The notes under the pieces are model-generated. The model made no database searches and was not told the origin of the DNA. It saw only the letters and a list, made by a program, of their open reading frames with translations. Positions 16,342 to 23,664 of a DNA stretch of 34,357 nucleotides are shown here, in pieces. The stretch comes from an uncultured Collinsella sp. (GTDB taxonomy: Bacteria; Actinomycetota; Coriobacteriia; Coriobacteriales; Coriobacteriaceae). The DNA is taken from assembly GCA_959602875.1 (NCBI GenBank), contig CAUGVQ010000010.1:1-34357 (forward strand), in the 5' to 3' direction. The position numbers were made by a program, and so were the translations under genes. The first letter of the stretch is position 1. Each line of letters opens with the position of its first letter.

Positions 16342-16370
16342 ACTATATCCATGCACTTACGAATTCACAA
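16342..16370 (-). promoter_or_regulatory. Sigma-70-type promoter for the hairpin-abi unit
   Basis: On the minus strand TTGTGA (16370-16365) and TATAGT (16347-16342) are separated by exactly 17 bp. The predicted start is near 16335, ten bases before hairpin 1. The -10 hexamer overlaps the stop codon of the DUF192 gene, so the abi unit has its own promoter at the end of the Tad operon. Confidence 0.6.
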
Positions 16371-16789
16371 CTGTTTGACATCGACAGGCGCTCAAGCACC
16401 GAAGCTGCGGCCGGACAACGCAACAAGCGCCAAGGGGGCACCGCAACATGAACTGCGATGATGCCTCCCTCTCCATCCAAGAATGCAACATCGATTGGAC
16501 AGACCATAAAGCTGGTGTGCACCGAGCTACATCGAGGAAACCCCAGCACGCGTGGAGGACTGCCGGCAGATAAATCGCCCACCGCTCCGATGAGCCCAGT
16601 CAAACGAGTAACGAAATACTCTGCCACCTTAAGCTCGCAATCGTCCCACCCTAGCTCCCGCATTGCCCGCTGAAACCCGTAGGGGTCGCCACGAGGAGCG
16701 CAACGCGTTGCCTCGCCTCGCCATAAGCCACCAAGCCGCTCGGCAACTGCCGCGCCGAACCCTATCAATCTCTTTGTAAACGGCCGCAC
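16343..16789 (-). CDS. DUF192 family protein at the end of the Tad operon
   Basis: A 148-residue protein from GTG 16789, which overlaps the preceding tadE-like stop by one base. A TTG at 16813 would give 156 residues. The C-terminal half matches DUF192: VLGFPRCSSVHTSFMVCPIDVAFLDGEG, then PPWRLLRC and SVLERL. Conserved points are the Cys-Ser-x-x-His-Thr segment, Met and the IDVAFLD strand. The family's function is not established. DUF192 genes occur in Tad loci of other actinobacteria as I recall, so a link to pilus assembly or surface protein handling is plausible but unproven. The N-terminal 70 residues are unlike the family and unrecognised. Confidence 0.75.
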   Translation of the reverse strand: MRPFTKRLIGFGAAVAERLGGLWRGEATRCAPRGDPYGFQRAMRELGWDDCELKVAEYFVTRLTGLIGAVGDLSAGSPPRVLGFPRCSSVHTSFMVCPIDVAFLDGEGGIIAVHVAVPPWRLLRCPAAASVLERLSMSNSCEFVSAWI

Positions 16790-17256
16790 TATGCCACCAC
16801 CCCCGGTCTCCAAGGATCTACCGTTATCGAGCGTGTATGCGTGAGCTCAAGAGGCGCGCCCAAAGACACGCCCGCAATAGAGAGAGCGCCCGGCCAAGGC
16901 TGGAATCGCATCTCACAGCGATAGGTGTGCAGCGCGCCCACCAACTCCAGCACGCCCCCATCCGTCGATGCGCCCCGCTCGCCGGCAACGGAAATCAACA
17001 CACGGTAGCCCTCCATGGCCTCCTCGAGAGAGGCAGCCACACGCGCGGCGCCGTCGGTAGCGCCCGAGTCTCCTGGAGGCGAAACTGCCTGAGCCATGAC
17101 CACGTCCGCCACAACATGATCGAAACGTGCGACCGCGCAGACAAAGAGCATCACGTTGTAGACCAAGATTGCGAGGATCAGCAGCACCGGCAGCACGACG
17201 GCCATCTCTACCGTCGCCTGGGCCTTGTCCTCCGCAACAGGGACGCCCGCTCTCAT
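16789..17256 (-). CDS. TadE-like minor pseudopilin
   Basis: A 155-residue protein with a short N-terminal leader, then AQATVEMAVVLPVLLILAILVYNVMLF (residues about 13-40), the TadE-type segment in which Glu near the start of the hydrophobic helix is conserved. The rest is a soluble domain expected outside the membrane, with Cys residues. TadE-like pseudopilins are processed by a prepilin peptidase and help assemble the Flp pilus. It overlaps the end of the TadG-like gene by four bases (ATGA type). Confidence 0.82.
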   Translation of the reverse strand: MRAGVPVAEDKAQATVEMAVVLPVLLILAILVYNVMLFVCAVARFDHVVADVVMAQAVSPPGDSGATDGAARVAASLEEAMEGYRVLISVAGERGASTDGGVLELVGALHTYRCEMRFQPWPGALSIAGVSLGAPLELTHTRSITVDPWRPGVVA

Positions 17257-19289
17257 GTCTTTCCACCTCCCAGCAAATCTCGAACGCGCACGGTAAGGGG
17301 GAACGAGCCTCCGCCCGGAAGGGGAATCTCGGCGATGGTGAACGTCGACTCCTGTATAGCCTCAACCGCACCGTAGCCCATCGCCTGCAGCAGCGCCGCA
17401 GGATCGGTGGTCCCAACTGCGATGGACCGCAACCGCTCCTGAACGTCCGCTAATCCCGATACCCCGGCGTGCGCCACAACGTTTGCCGAGTCGGTAAGCA
17501 CCGGCTTCATGAGCGTAAGGTCAGCCGGTTCGAGGTCGAGCGCCTTCACCGCATCGTCCACACGGTCCTCAAGCCATGTCGCCAAAGGCCCCATCCCCCA
17601 TTGCTTGAGGCCTCCAAGCAGGTCATCCATCACACCCGAGAGCTTTCCGGTCAAATCCCCATACGAGACTAGAAGGCGGCCCCATAGGCCCATCACATCG
17701 TCAACAAGTCCAATCGCCCCGCCATCTGCGCGCTCTGCAAACGTGCTGAGAAACTCTGAGAGCACGTTGTTCTCGGCAGTCGCTTTATCGGGAGCCAAAA
17801 AGGCACCCGCCACAGCCCCGCGTGATGCAACAGACGTCCCCGGTGCAAAGGCACTTGTAACCTCCGCGGGCGTAGCGGACTCACCGGTCACCGCAAACCC
17901 GAGTGTGCCGTTTCTACCCGGCGGCGCTATGCGGGGACGCTTTCCGCCGAGCACAGATAGCGCATCGTCAAACGCGCTCGCGGCGCCTTCTGCCTCCCCT
18001 CGCGCCTTCTTCTCGATAGCGAGTTCCTCGTTGCGACAGTTGACATAGTCCTCAAGCGCCAGCGTGAACGCGCGCAAATGATATTCGTAGCCGTTGTCAA
18101 TCGAGGTGGAAGCAGCGGGCGTCTTACCCACGTCGCCCACGCCGAAGCGGCAGACCTCGCACTCGCGCGCCGCCCCGGTTTCGGTGGCGGACAAAGCAAG
18201 CAAAGGTCCTGACGCGCCAGTCGCACCCGGACACGCCGATCCGTAATGGAGAGTAAGCCCCTCATCCTCATAGCTTGAGGGCCAGACCGCCTCACGATAC
18301 AGCTCACTTGCACGTACCTCATCGGTATTACGGGGTAGCAAAGGCACCGTCGAAACGACAACGCCATCAATCTCCTCCACGCGCGCACCCTCGAACTCCT
18401 TCAGCGCAAAACGGTAAAACGCCTCGCGCGCGGCGGCATCCGCGGCCGCCTCCGTACCGGCGCCCTCCGGCGCGTTGTGCTCAAGACGCCACCGATAATA
18501 CGCCCGTGTTCGGTCGATGGCGACCTGCGGGCTCCATGTGACGCTCGACGCATAATCCGGGTTCTCGGCTGCCGAGAGACCCGACAGGCTCGCAGCCCTC
18601 TCCTGCATATTCGCGCCTTCTTTTCCGCAGTCAGCCAGCCACGCCTCTCGCTTGGCGTCTTCAGACGCCTCTGCGGCGCGCGCCAGCTCCTCAGCCGCCT
18701 CGTCCAAGCGCTCCGAGGTCTCCTTAAGCCCCTGCGTGGGGACGCCTGAACCCTCTAGGGCGGGAAAGGACGATGCGCTCTCCCGCGGCGCAGCGATCGC
18801 CGTTCCCGTGTACGTTATCTTTTCTGAACCCTGAGCCGCGCATACGCGCGTCCCGTTCGCCGCCACCAGATAGGGAAGGGCATCCTCCAGCTTGGACAGA
18901 CCTTTTGAGGCGGAGGCGGCGAGGTCGTTTCTCAGCTCGAGCATCCGTATGCCAGCATCGACGGTCTTCTTCGCTACCGCCTGACCACCCGGAATCAGAA
19001 GGCCAACAAGCCCTGCCCCGGTCGTGCAGAACCCAGCGAGCCCCATGCTGAGAACGGCCGCATCGACCACCGTCGCAGCGGTGCGATAGGAAGATACAAC
19101 GTTCGCCCCGGCGAGCGCCGTCGCATCGGCCGCTGCCTGCACCTCACTCGATCGCGCCGCACTCCACACCGCCGTTGCCGCCGAGAACAATAAGGTCAGC
19201 ACAACCAGCATTGAAACGGCGGCAGCAACCGTGGTGTACGCGCCGTCCTCTATGAACAGCTCAACTCCAAGATGCGATCCACGTCTCAT
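17253..19289 (-). CDS. Large TadG-like (Flp pilus assembly TadE/G-type) protein
   Basis: A 678-residue protein. The N-terminal 60 residues match the TadE/G-like region: EDGAYTTVAAAVSMLVVLTLLFSAATAVW, then RSSEVQAAADATALAGANVV. This is one membrane helix followed by the AAADATALAGA motif common to TadG proteins. The remainder is a long extracytoplasmic region with helical, Ala/Glu-rich parts (for example residues 195-225) and several Cys. Its role is probably to anchor or stabilise the pilus base in the envelope. ATG 19289 has GGAGG seven bases before it, so the 29-bp overlap with the preceding TadE-like gene is real. It is much longer than most TadG proteins. Confidence 0.8.
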   Translation of the reverse strand: MRRGSHLGVELFIEDGAYTTVAAAVSMLVVLTLLFSAATAVWSAARSSEVQAAADATALAGANVVSSYRTAATVVDAAVLSMGLAGFCTTGAGLVGLLIPGGQAVAKKTVDAGIRMLELRNDLAASASKGLSKLEDALPYLVAANGTRVCAAQGSEKITYTGTAIAAPRESASSFPALEGSGVPTQGLKETSERLDEAAEELARAAEASEDAKREAWLADCGKEGANMQERAASLSGLSAAENPDYASSVTWSPQVAIDRTRAYYRWRLEHNAPEGAGTEAAADAAAREAFYRFALKEFEGARVEEIDGVVVSTVPLLPRNTDEVRASELYREAVWPSSYEDEGLTLHYGSACPGATGASGPLLALSATETGAARECEVCRFGVGDVGKTPAASTSIDNGYEYHLRAFTLALEDYVNCRNEELAIEKKARGEAEGAASAFDDALSVLGGKRPRIAPPGRNGTLGFAVTGESATPAEVTSAFAPGTSVASRGAVAGAFLAPDKATAENNVLSEFLSTFAERADGGAIGLVDDVMGLWGRLLVSYGDLTGKLSGVMDDLLGGLKQWGMGPLATWLEDRVDDAVKALDLEPADLTLMKPVLTDSANVVAHAGVSGLADVQERLRSIAVGTTDPAALLQAMGYGAVEAIQESTFTIAEIPLPGGGSFPLTVRVRDLLGGGKT

Positions 19290-19737
19290 AGCTTCCCTCC
19301 AGCCAAGACGGACGCCCCTCGTAAGAGACCTCGACTCTCACCAGCACGTCTCCCTGTCCGTTGCGCTCTCCCCACAGCCCGGCAAATGCCCCCAACACGG
19401 GCAACGGTTTTACCGCTCCCTCAATCTCAACGCGGACCTTTCCCGCCCCGGAGGATGCGGCAGAAAGCTCGATGTCCCAGGAAAGGGGACCTCCCTCGTG
19501 AAAAAGCGCTAGGTCGGGGACGGCTGCGAGCCGACGGAGCGTAAAGGCGCGATACGCCTCCGCATTCCCATCGGAGCCCGTGACCATAAGGCGTGCGGTC
19601 TCTGCCGCCGCCCCCTCCATAACCGCGCGCGTGTACAGCAGGCACACCGGCTGCAACGCCAACAGGAGTACGAAGAGAAAACTCGGCAACAGAAGCGCCG
19701 CCTCCACCGTCGCCTGGCCTTTGCACTCCCCGAGCAC
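19261..19737 (-). CDS. TadE-like minor pseudopilin
   Basis: A 158-residue protein with the TadE segment GQATVEAALLLPSFLFVLLLAL close to its N-terminus (residues about 7-28) and a soluble domain of about 125 residues. The frame is open far upstream to 19956, but that part overlaps the second pilin gene and has no family features. I chose GTG 19737, one base after the pilin stop and just after GAGG. The conserved Glu of the pilin-like helix is present. The last 29 bp overlap the TadG-like gene. Confidence 0.78.
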   Translation of the reverse strand: MLGECKGQATVEAALLLPSFLFVLLLALQPVCLLYTRAVMEGAAAETARLMVTGSDGNAEAYRAFTLRRLAAVPDLALFHEGGPLSWDIELSAASSGAGKVRVEIEGAVKPLPVLGAFAGLWGERNGQGDVLVRVEVSYEGRPSWLEGSYETWIASWS

Positions 19738-19738
19738 C

Positions 19739-20011
19739 TCAAAACAACGCGATATCGAGCGTCCCCATTCCGTAGAACTGATGGGAGGCAGCCTCTGACG
19801 CAAGCGCAACAAACGCCCCTCCCGCCCCCGTCTGCCAGAGCATGCCAAGGACAACGAGCATGCCGAGAAAGGCGCAGAAGACAATCGCGTATTCGACCGT
19901 CCCCTGAGCTGAGTCTTCGAACAGAAAGGGGCGTTCAACATCACCGTTCCTCTCAAAGTGAGGGGGCCGCCGACGCCCTGAGCCGCACAACCGTGACCGT
20001 AGACCCCTCAT
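19739..20011 (-). CDS. Second small Flp-type pilin-like protein
   Basis: A 90-residue protein with a basic leader of about 33 residues, then DSAQGTVEYAIVFCAFLG and a hydrophobic helix. The SAQGTxEYAI box is nearly the same as in the Flp pilin at 20513-20764. A cut before Gln would place Glu at +5 and Tyr at +6, as Flp prepilin peptidases prefer. The short C-terminal part (ASEAASHQFYGMGT) differs from Flp. ATG 20011 has GGGGGAG before it, so it truly overlaps the preceding gene by 59 bp. It is likely a minor pilin or initiator. Confidence 0.72.
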   Translation of the reverse strand: MRGLRSRLCGSGRRRPPHFERNGDVERPFLFEDSAQGTVEYAIVFCAFLGMLVVLGMLWQTGAGGAFVALASEAASHQFYGMGTLDIALF

Positions 20012-20516
20012 CGTTCTCCCCCGCCTCGACCGTCACCATGTCCACCCATCCCTTCCCGTCACTCAAGAGCGCCGCCCATACATTTCCCGCGAGATCGACG
20101 TATCCGCTCGTCACCAAATCGACCGACTCGACCTCACGATACACTTCCAGCACCCCGCGCGCCGCCTCCACGATGTCTCTCGACTCCTTCCAAGAGACGC
20201 TCGTCGAGGCCCTTTCGGCCCCATCCCGAACGTCATCCTGCGCGAGGATGTCCATAAACGTCGCAAGAGACGCAGTCTCCCCTCCCGCCTCGTCACTGGA
20301 TGCGCTTCCCGCCACAGACGCACCCTTTTCTGACGCGCTCTTCCCCTGCGGAGCAACAGCCTCTGCATCGCCTTCGGTCACGGCGGGAACAACCCCCTCA
20401 TCTCCGCCCCCTTGATCAAAGAAGCACCAGGAGGTATACAGCAGCACCGCTAAGAGCAGCGTGAGGCCGATGCCGCGAGCCCTCGACGAGAGACGCGACC
20501 GGCAAAATCTGCTCAC
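19953..20516 (-). CDS. Unknown membrane-anchored protein of the Tad operon
   Basis: A 187-residue protein that I do not recognise. Residues 1-13 are basic, residues about 14-32 form one hydrophobic segment (IGLTLLLAVLLYTSWCFF), and residues 35-80 are a Gly/Ser/Ala/Glu-rich linker. A folded domain follows (about 80-180; EVYREVESVDLVTSGYVDL and WAALLSDGKGW). The topology is N-in with the C-domain outside. It begins with GTG 20516, overlapping the Flp pilin stop, and its end overlaps the second pilin. The position between two pilins suggests a role in pilus assembly, which is inference. Confidence 0.7.
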   Translation of the reverse strand: MSRFCRSRLSSRARGIGLTLLLAVLLYTSWCFFDQGGGDEGVVPAVTEGDAEAVAPQGKSASEKGASVAGSASSDEAGGETASLATFMDILAQDDVRDGAERASTSVSWKESRDIVEAARGVLEVYREVESVDLVTSGYVDLAGNVWAALLSDGKGWVDMVTVEAGENDEGSTVTVVRLRASAAPSL

Positions 20517-20764
20517 AGGCTGTTGATGCCGCTTGAGATCGCCTGCCAGAGCTCGCTTACCTTGTCACGAAATGCAACGATGGCGATGATTGCGATGACG
20601 ACGAGCACGCCCACCAAGATGGCGTACTCGGTGGTACCCTGTGCGCTCTCCTCTCTTGCAAGTTTCTTTAGCGAGATCTGAGCGCGCCTCACAAGGTCGC
20701 CTGTCCACGTCACAATATGCTCAGCTCCGTGAACGGTCAGTAATCCGTCGATGTTCCAAGCCAT
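20513..20764 (-). CDS. flp: Flp-family type IVb major pilin
   Basis: An 83-residue prepilin. The leader of about 40 residues is longer than usual. The processing region reads ESAQGTTEYAILVG, then a hydrophobic helix (VLVVIAIIAIVAF) and a short polar tail (RDKVSELWQAISSGINSL), a typical Flp pilin layout. Cleavage before Gln would put Glu at +5 and Tyr at +6. The ribosome site AAGGAGG lies six bases before ATG. It follows tadC by 10 bp. The pilus is polymerised by TadA and TadB/TadC and typically serves adhesion. Confidence 0.9.
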   Translation of the reverse strand: MAWNIDGLLTVHGAEHIVTWTGDLVRRAQISLKKLAREESAQGTTEYAILVGVLVVIAIIAIVAFRDKVSELWQAISSGINSL

Positions 20765-20774
20765 GGTGTCCTCC

Positions 20775-21410
20775 TTACCACATACCGCTCGCCGCAGCGA
20801 ACGGGCCCAATATAGACAGCAACAACGCCGGGAGGATGAGCGTGCCAGTGGGTATGAGAAGCTTCACCGGCGCGCGCTCTATCTGCCGTTCCACCTCGGC
20901 GCGGTGCGCCGATCTGATTTCCCGGCTTTGCGCGGATAGCGTCTCGGTCAAGGGAGCCCCCAACAGCAGGGCCTCGGAGACTGCGATAGCAAAGGTTTCT
21001 AGCACCTTGAGCCGGCAGCGGCGAGCAACGCGCGTGAGCTCCTCCTCTCGGGTACCGGCGCCTATGCGCCAAGAAAGCAGCGCCTCCTCGAGCGCGACTG
21101 CCAAGGGGGAGTCGCGCGATGCGCAATAGAGCTCGAGCGATGCATCGAACGACAGTCCCGCGGACAGGCCGAGGTTGACGACATCGATCATCTCCGAAGC
21201 CTCGGAAAGCGTGGTCACCGGCGCCGCTCGCTGCCTGCGCGCACGGACCGACCTCTCAAGGGCACAAGCCCGCTGCACTAAAGAGGCGCGAGCCTGCTTG
21301 AGGTGCTCTATCAACCACAACCGGTCGGCAAGCGGCCAGGATGTCGCAAAGGCGACCGAGGCCGCAGCCGACGCACCCGTCGCCGCCAATAGAGCAGACG
21401 AATCGACCAT
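20775..21410 (-). CDS. tadC: TadC, type II secretion F-family inner-membrane platform protein
   Basis: A 211-residue membrane protein with the T2SSF domain: VNLGLSAGLSFDASLELY, LSWRIGAGTREEEL and later GAPLTETLSAQSREIRSAHRAE, followed by the paired C-terminal hydrophobic segments (VKLLIPTGTLILPALLLSIL). TadC with TadB forms the platform on which the TadA ATPase works. The frame runs 15 codons upstream, but ATG 21410 overlaps the tadB stop (TGATG) with a GAGG-rich site before it. It is shorter than many TadC proteins (about 280-300). Confidence 0.87.
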   Translation of the reverse strand: MVDSSALLAATGASAAASVAFATSWPLADRLWLIEHLKQARASLVQRACALERSVRARRQRAAPVTTLSEASEMIDVVNLGLSAGLSFDASLELYCASRDSPLAVALEEALLSWRIGAGTREEELTRVARRCRLKVLETFAIAVSEALLLGAPLTETLSAQSREIRSAHRAEVERQIERAPVKLLIPTGTLILPALLLSILGPFAAASGMW

Positions 21411-22360
21411 CACGCCCTCACCTCCATGATCCTCCTGATGAGAAGCCAAGCGCACACGTCAAGCGCCATGGCAACCGCTATGGCAAGAGCCCCTCCGGGC
21501 GATGCTGCGCCTGCGCGGAAATCCGACGAGAGCAAAGTGAGCGCCGCCATCATCGCCACAGGCATGACACCGACGAGGCGCGCGGACAACCGCGCTTGAG
21601 CGGTCTTAACCTCGAGCCGCCGAGCGAGCTCTATGCGCTCTCCCACCATCGATGCCGCATTCGCGAGAAGGTCCTTAAGCGGCGCTCCCGTGCGCTGGGA
21701 AACAACGAGTGCACTCGAGACGAGGTCCATCCCCGGTGCCGGCAGGCGCTCGAGAAGGCCGTTGAGGGCATCTGTGGCAGAAAGGCCGCAGGATATCTCG
21801 AGCGATGCCTGCAGAAACTCAGAGCGAACGGGCTCTTGTGCATGGTTGCCCACAAAGCGCAAGGCCTGTGCCAGAGAGTGCCCCGATCCCAGCGAGATCG
21901 CCAGCGCCTGAAACGCCTCGGGCATGGCGCTCTCCAACGCCTGGCGCCGCTCACGCCCTCGGCGCGCCGCACGGGCGGCGCACCACCCGAGCGGGAGCGC
22001 CGCGCCCACAGGAATTCCCAAGGGGGATAGTGAGATAACTGCACCGGCGAGAGCTCCCGCGCAAACGCTTGCCTCAAGCGCTCCGCGGGCAAACGCGCGA
22101 TCCGCAACCGCGCCTTCCGCGTCGCGACCGAGCACACGGAGAAGCTCGTCGGCCCAGCCGTCCACCGTCGTCGCCCACAGCGCAGGAACCGGAAGGGCAG
22201 CACCCAGCCGACGAACAGCGATGCGAGCTGCCATCTTTCCCCCGGCAACCGCCGCATGCCAATCTCCCCGCAGGGCGTCCGCCGCCTTCACCAGCATGGC
22301 GGCATGCCAAGCGCCGAAACTCGCAGAGAGCGCTATGAAACCGGGCAAGATTGCCTCCAT
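21410..22360 (-). CDS. tadB: TadB, type II secretion F-family inner-membrane platform protein
   Basis: A 316-residue membrane protein. The T2SSF domain spans about residues 140-270: ALESAMPEAFQALAISLGSG, SLAQALRFVG, CGLSATDALNGLLERLP and SQRTGAPLKDLLANAA, a set of motifs shared with TadB. Hydrophobic segments lie at about 100-130 and at the C-terminus. ATG 22360 has AGGAGGT before it and lies inside the end of tadA, so the genes overlap by 28 bp. It acts with TadC and TadA in pilin export. Confidence 0.88.
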   Translation of the reverse strand: MEAILPGFIALSASFGAWHAAMLVKAADALRGDWHAAVAGGKMAARIAVRRLGAALPVPALWATTVDGWADELLRVLGRDAEGAVADRAFARGALEASVCAGALAGAVISLSPLGIPVGAALPLGWCAARAARRGRERRQALESAMPEAFQALAISLGSGHSLAQALRFVGNHAQEPVRSEFLQASLEISCGLSATDALNGLLERLPAPGMDLVSSALVVSQRTGAPLKDLLANAASMVGERIELARRLEVKTAQARLSARLVGVMPVAMMAALTLLSSDFRAGAASPGGALAIAVAMALDVCAWLLIRRIMEVRA

Positions 22361-23664
22361 TGCTCCACCTCCTTCTCGGTAAGCGCCCCCGCATCAAGGG
22401 CAGTGGCGATAAACGGCGGCTCCTTTACGAGGGTCCACGAGGCGTTCGCACGGTCGAACGTCACATACCGCTCGAGCTTGACCCCGCCTCCCGCGGCGCG
22501 CGATACGCCCGAATAGCTCGAGACAAAGCGCCTGCCATCGGGACGCCGCTCGGACATGACGATGCCGTCGAGCGCGAGGGCAATCTGATCCTCGATAAGC
22601 TCTGAGGGCAGATTGATCCCGTAGCGGGCAAGGAGGGTGAGGCGCACCACCGCCTCCTCCTCGCTTCCCGCATGAAGCGTCGTGAGGGAACCGTCGTGTC
22701 CGGTCTGCATGGCGCTCAGCATGTCGATGGCCTCGCCTCCACGGACCTCGCCCACCACGATGCGGTCAGGGCGCATACGCAGGGAGTTTGCCACTAGATC
22801 GCGTATGGTGACGGCGCCCTCTCCTTCGATGGACGCCTCGCGAGCCTCCAAGCGCACCACATGGGGATGACGCGCGAACTTGAGCTCGGCGGAATCCTCT
22901 ATCGTCACGATGCGCTCGCCTACGGGAATCTCCGTGGAAAGCGCGTTCAGAAGCGTCGTCTTCCCCGAACCCGTGCCTCCCACGACTGCCAGATCCTGCC
23001 TCAGCGCTACGGCGCACGAGAGCAAGCACGCATACCACTCAGGAAGGGACCCCAGCTCCACAAGCTCGCGAAGAGACGTGATGCGGTCCGAGAACTTGCG
23101 TATGGTAAGCGCCGGCCCATCTATGGCGATGGGCGGGATCACCACGTTGACGCGGTAACCGTTCTTGAGGCGAGCGTTTACGAGCGGACTTCGCTCGTCG
23201 ATGCGGCGACCGAGCGGCGCGATGATGCGATCGATGAGGATGCGGATCTGCTCGTCGCTCTCAAAGAAGTTCTCCATGGGATGGAGCGTTCCCCCGCGCT
23301 CAAAGAATGACGAATGGCAGCCGTTCACCATGATCTCGGTCACCGAGTCATCCTCTATGAGCGGCTGCAGGGGGCCGAGTCCCACGATGTCGTCGAGGAT
23401 GCCGTCGACCATCTCCTCACGCGTCGCTGGGTCAAGCTCTAGCATGTCCTGGGCATTCACCACCGCTTCCACCGCGGGGCGCAGCTCATTCCGCGCATGG
23501 TCGACATCCTCATCGGCAACCAGACGCGTCATCTCGTCGTAGCCAACGCGCTCCATGGCATGACGCTTCACCGTACGCACCATGCCTTGCCTACGGCTGA
23601 GCACAGGAGACGCATGAACGGACGTCTCTGCGGTAGCACGCTGCACGCGTTCCATCACGCTCAT
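22333..23664 (-). CDS. tadA: TadA/CpaF hexameric secretion ATPase of the Tad pilus
   Basis: A 443-residue cytosolic ATPase that powers Flp pilus assembly. The N-terminal domain holds IVGLGPLQPLIEDDSVTEIMVNG. Walker A is GGTGSGKT (residues 229-236), the acidic Asp box lies around TIEDSAEL, Walker B is RIVVGEVRG (301-309) and the His box is TGHDGSLTTLHA (321-332). All are intact and at the usual distances, and the length is typical for CpaF. It overlaps tadZ at its start (ATGA) and tadB at its end. Confidence 0.96.
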   Translation of the reverse strand: MSVMERVQRATAETSVHASPVLSRRQGMVRTVKRHAMERVGYDEMTRLVADEDVDHARNELRPAVEAVVNAQDMLELDPATREEMVDGILDDIVGLGPLQPLIEDDSVTEIMVNGCHSSFFERGGTLHPMENFFESDEQIRILIDRIIAPLGRRIDERSPLVNARLKNGYRVNVVIPPIAIDGPALTIRKFSDRITSLRELVELGSLPEWYACLLSCAVALRQDLAVVGGTGSGKTTLLNALSTEIPVGERIVTIEDSAELKFARHPHVVRLEAREASIEGEGAVTIRDLVANSLRMRPDRIVVGEVRGGEAIDMLSAMQTGHDGSLTTLHAGSEEEAVVRLTLLARYGINLPSELIEDQIALALDGIVMSERRPDGRRFVSSYSGVSRAAGGGVKLERYVTFDRANASWTLVKEPPFIATALDAGALTEKEVEQWRQSCPVS

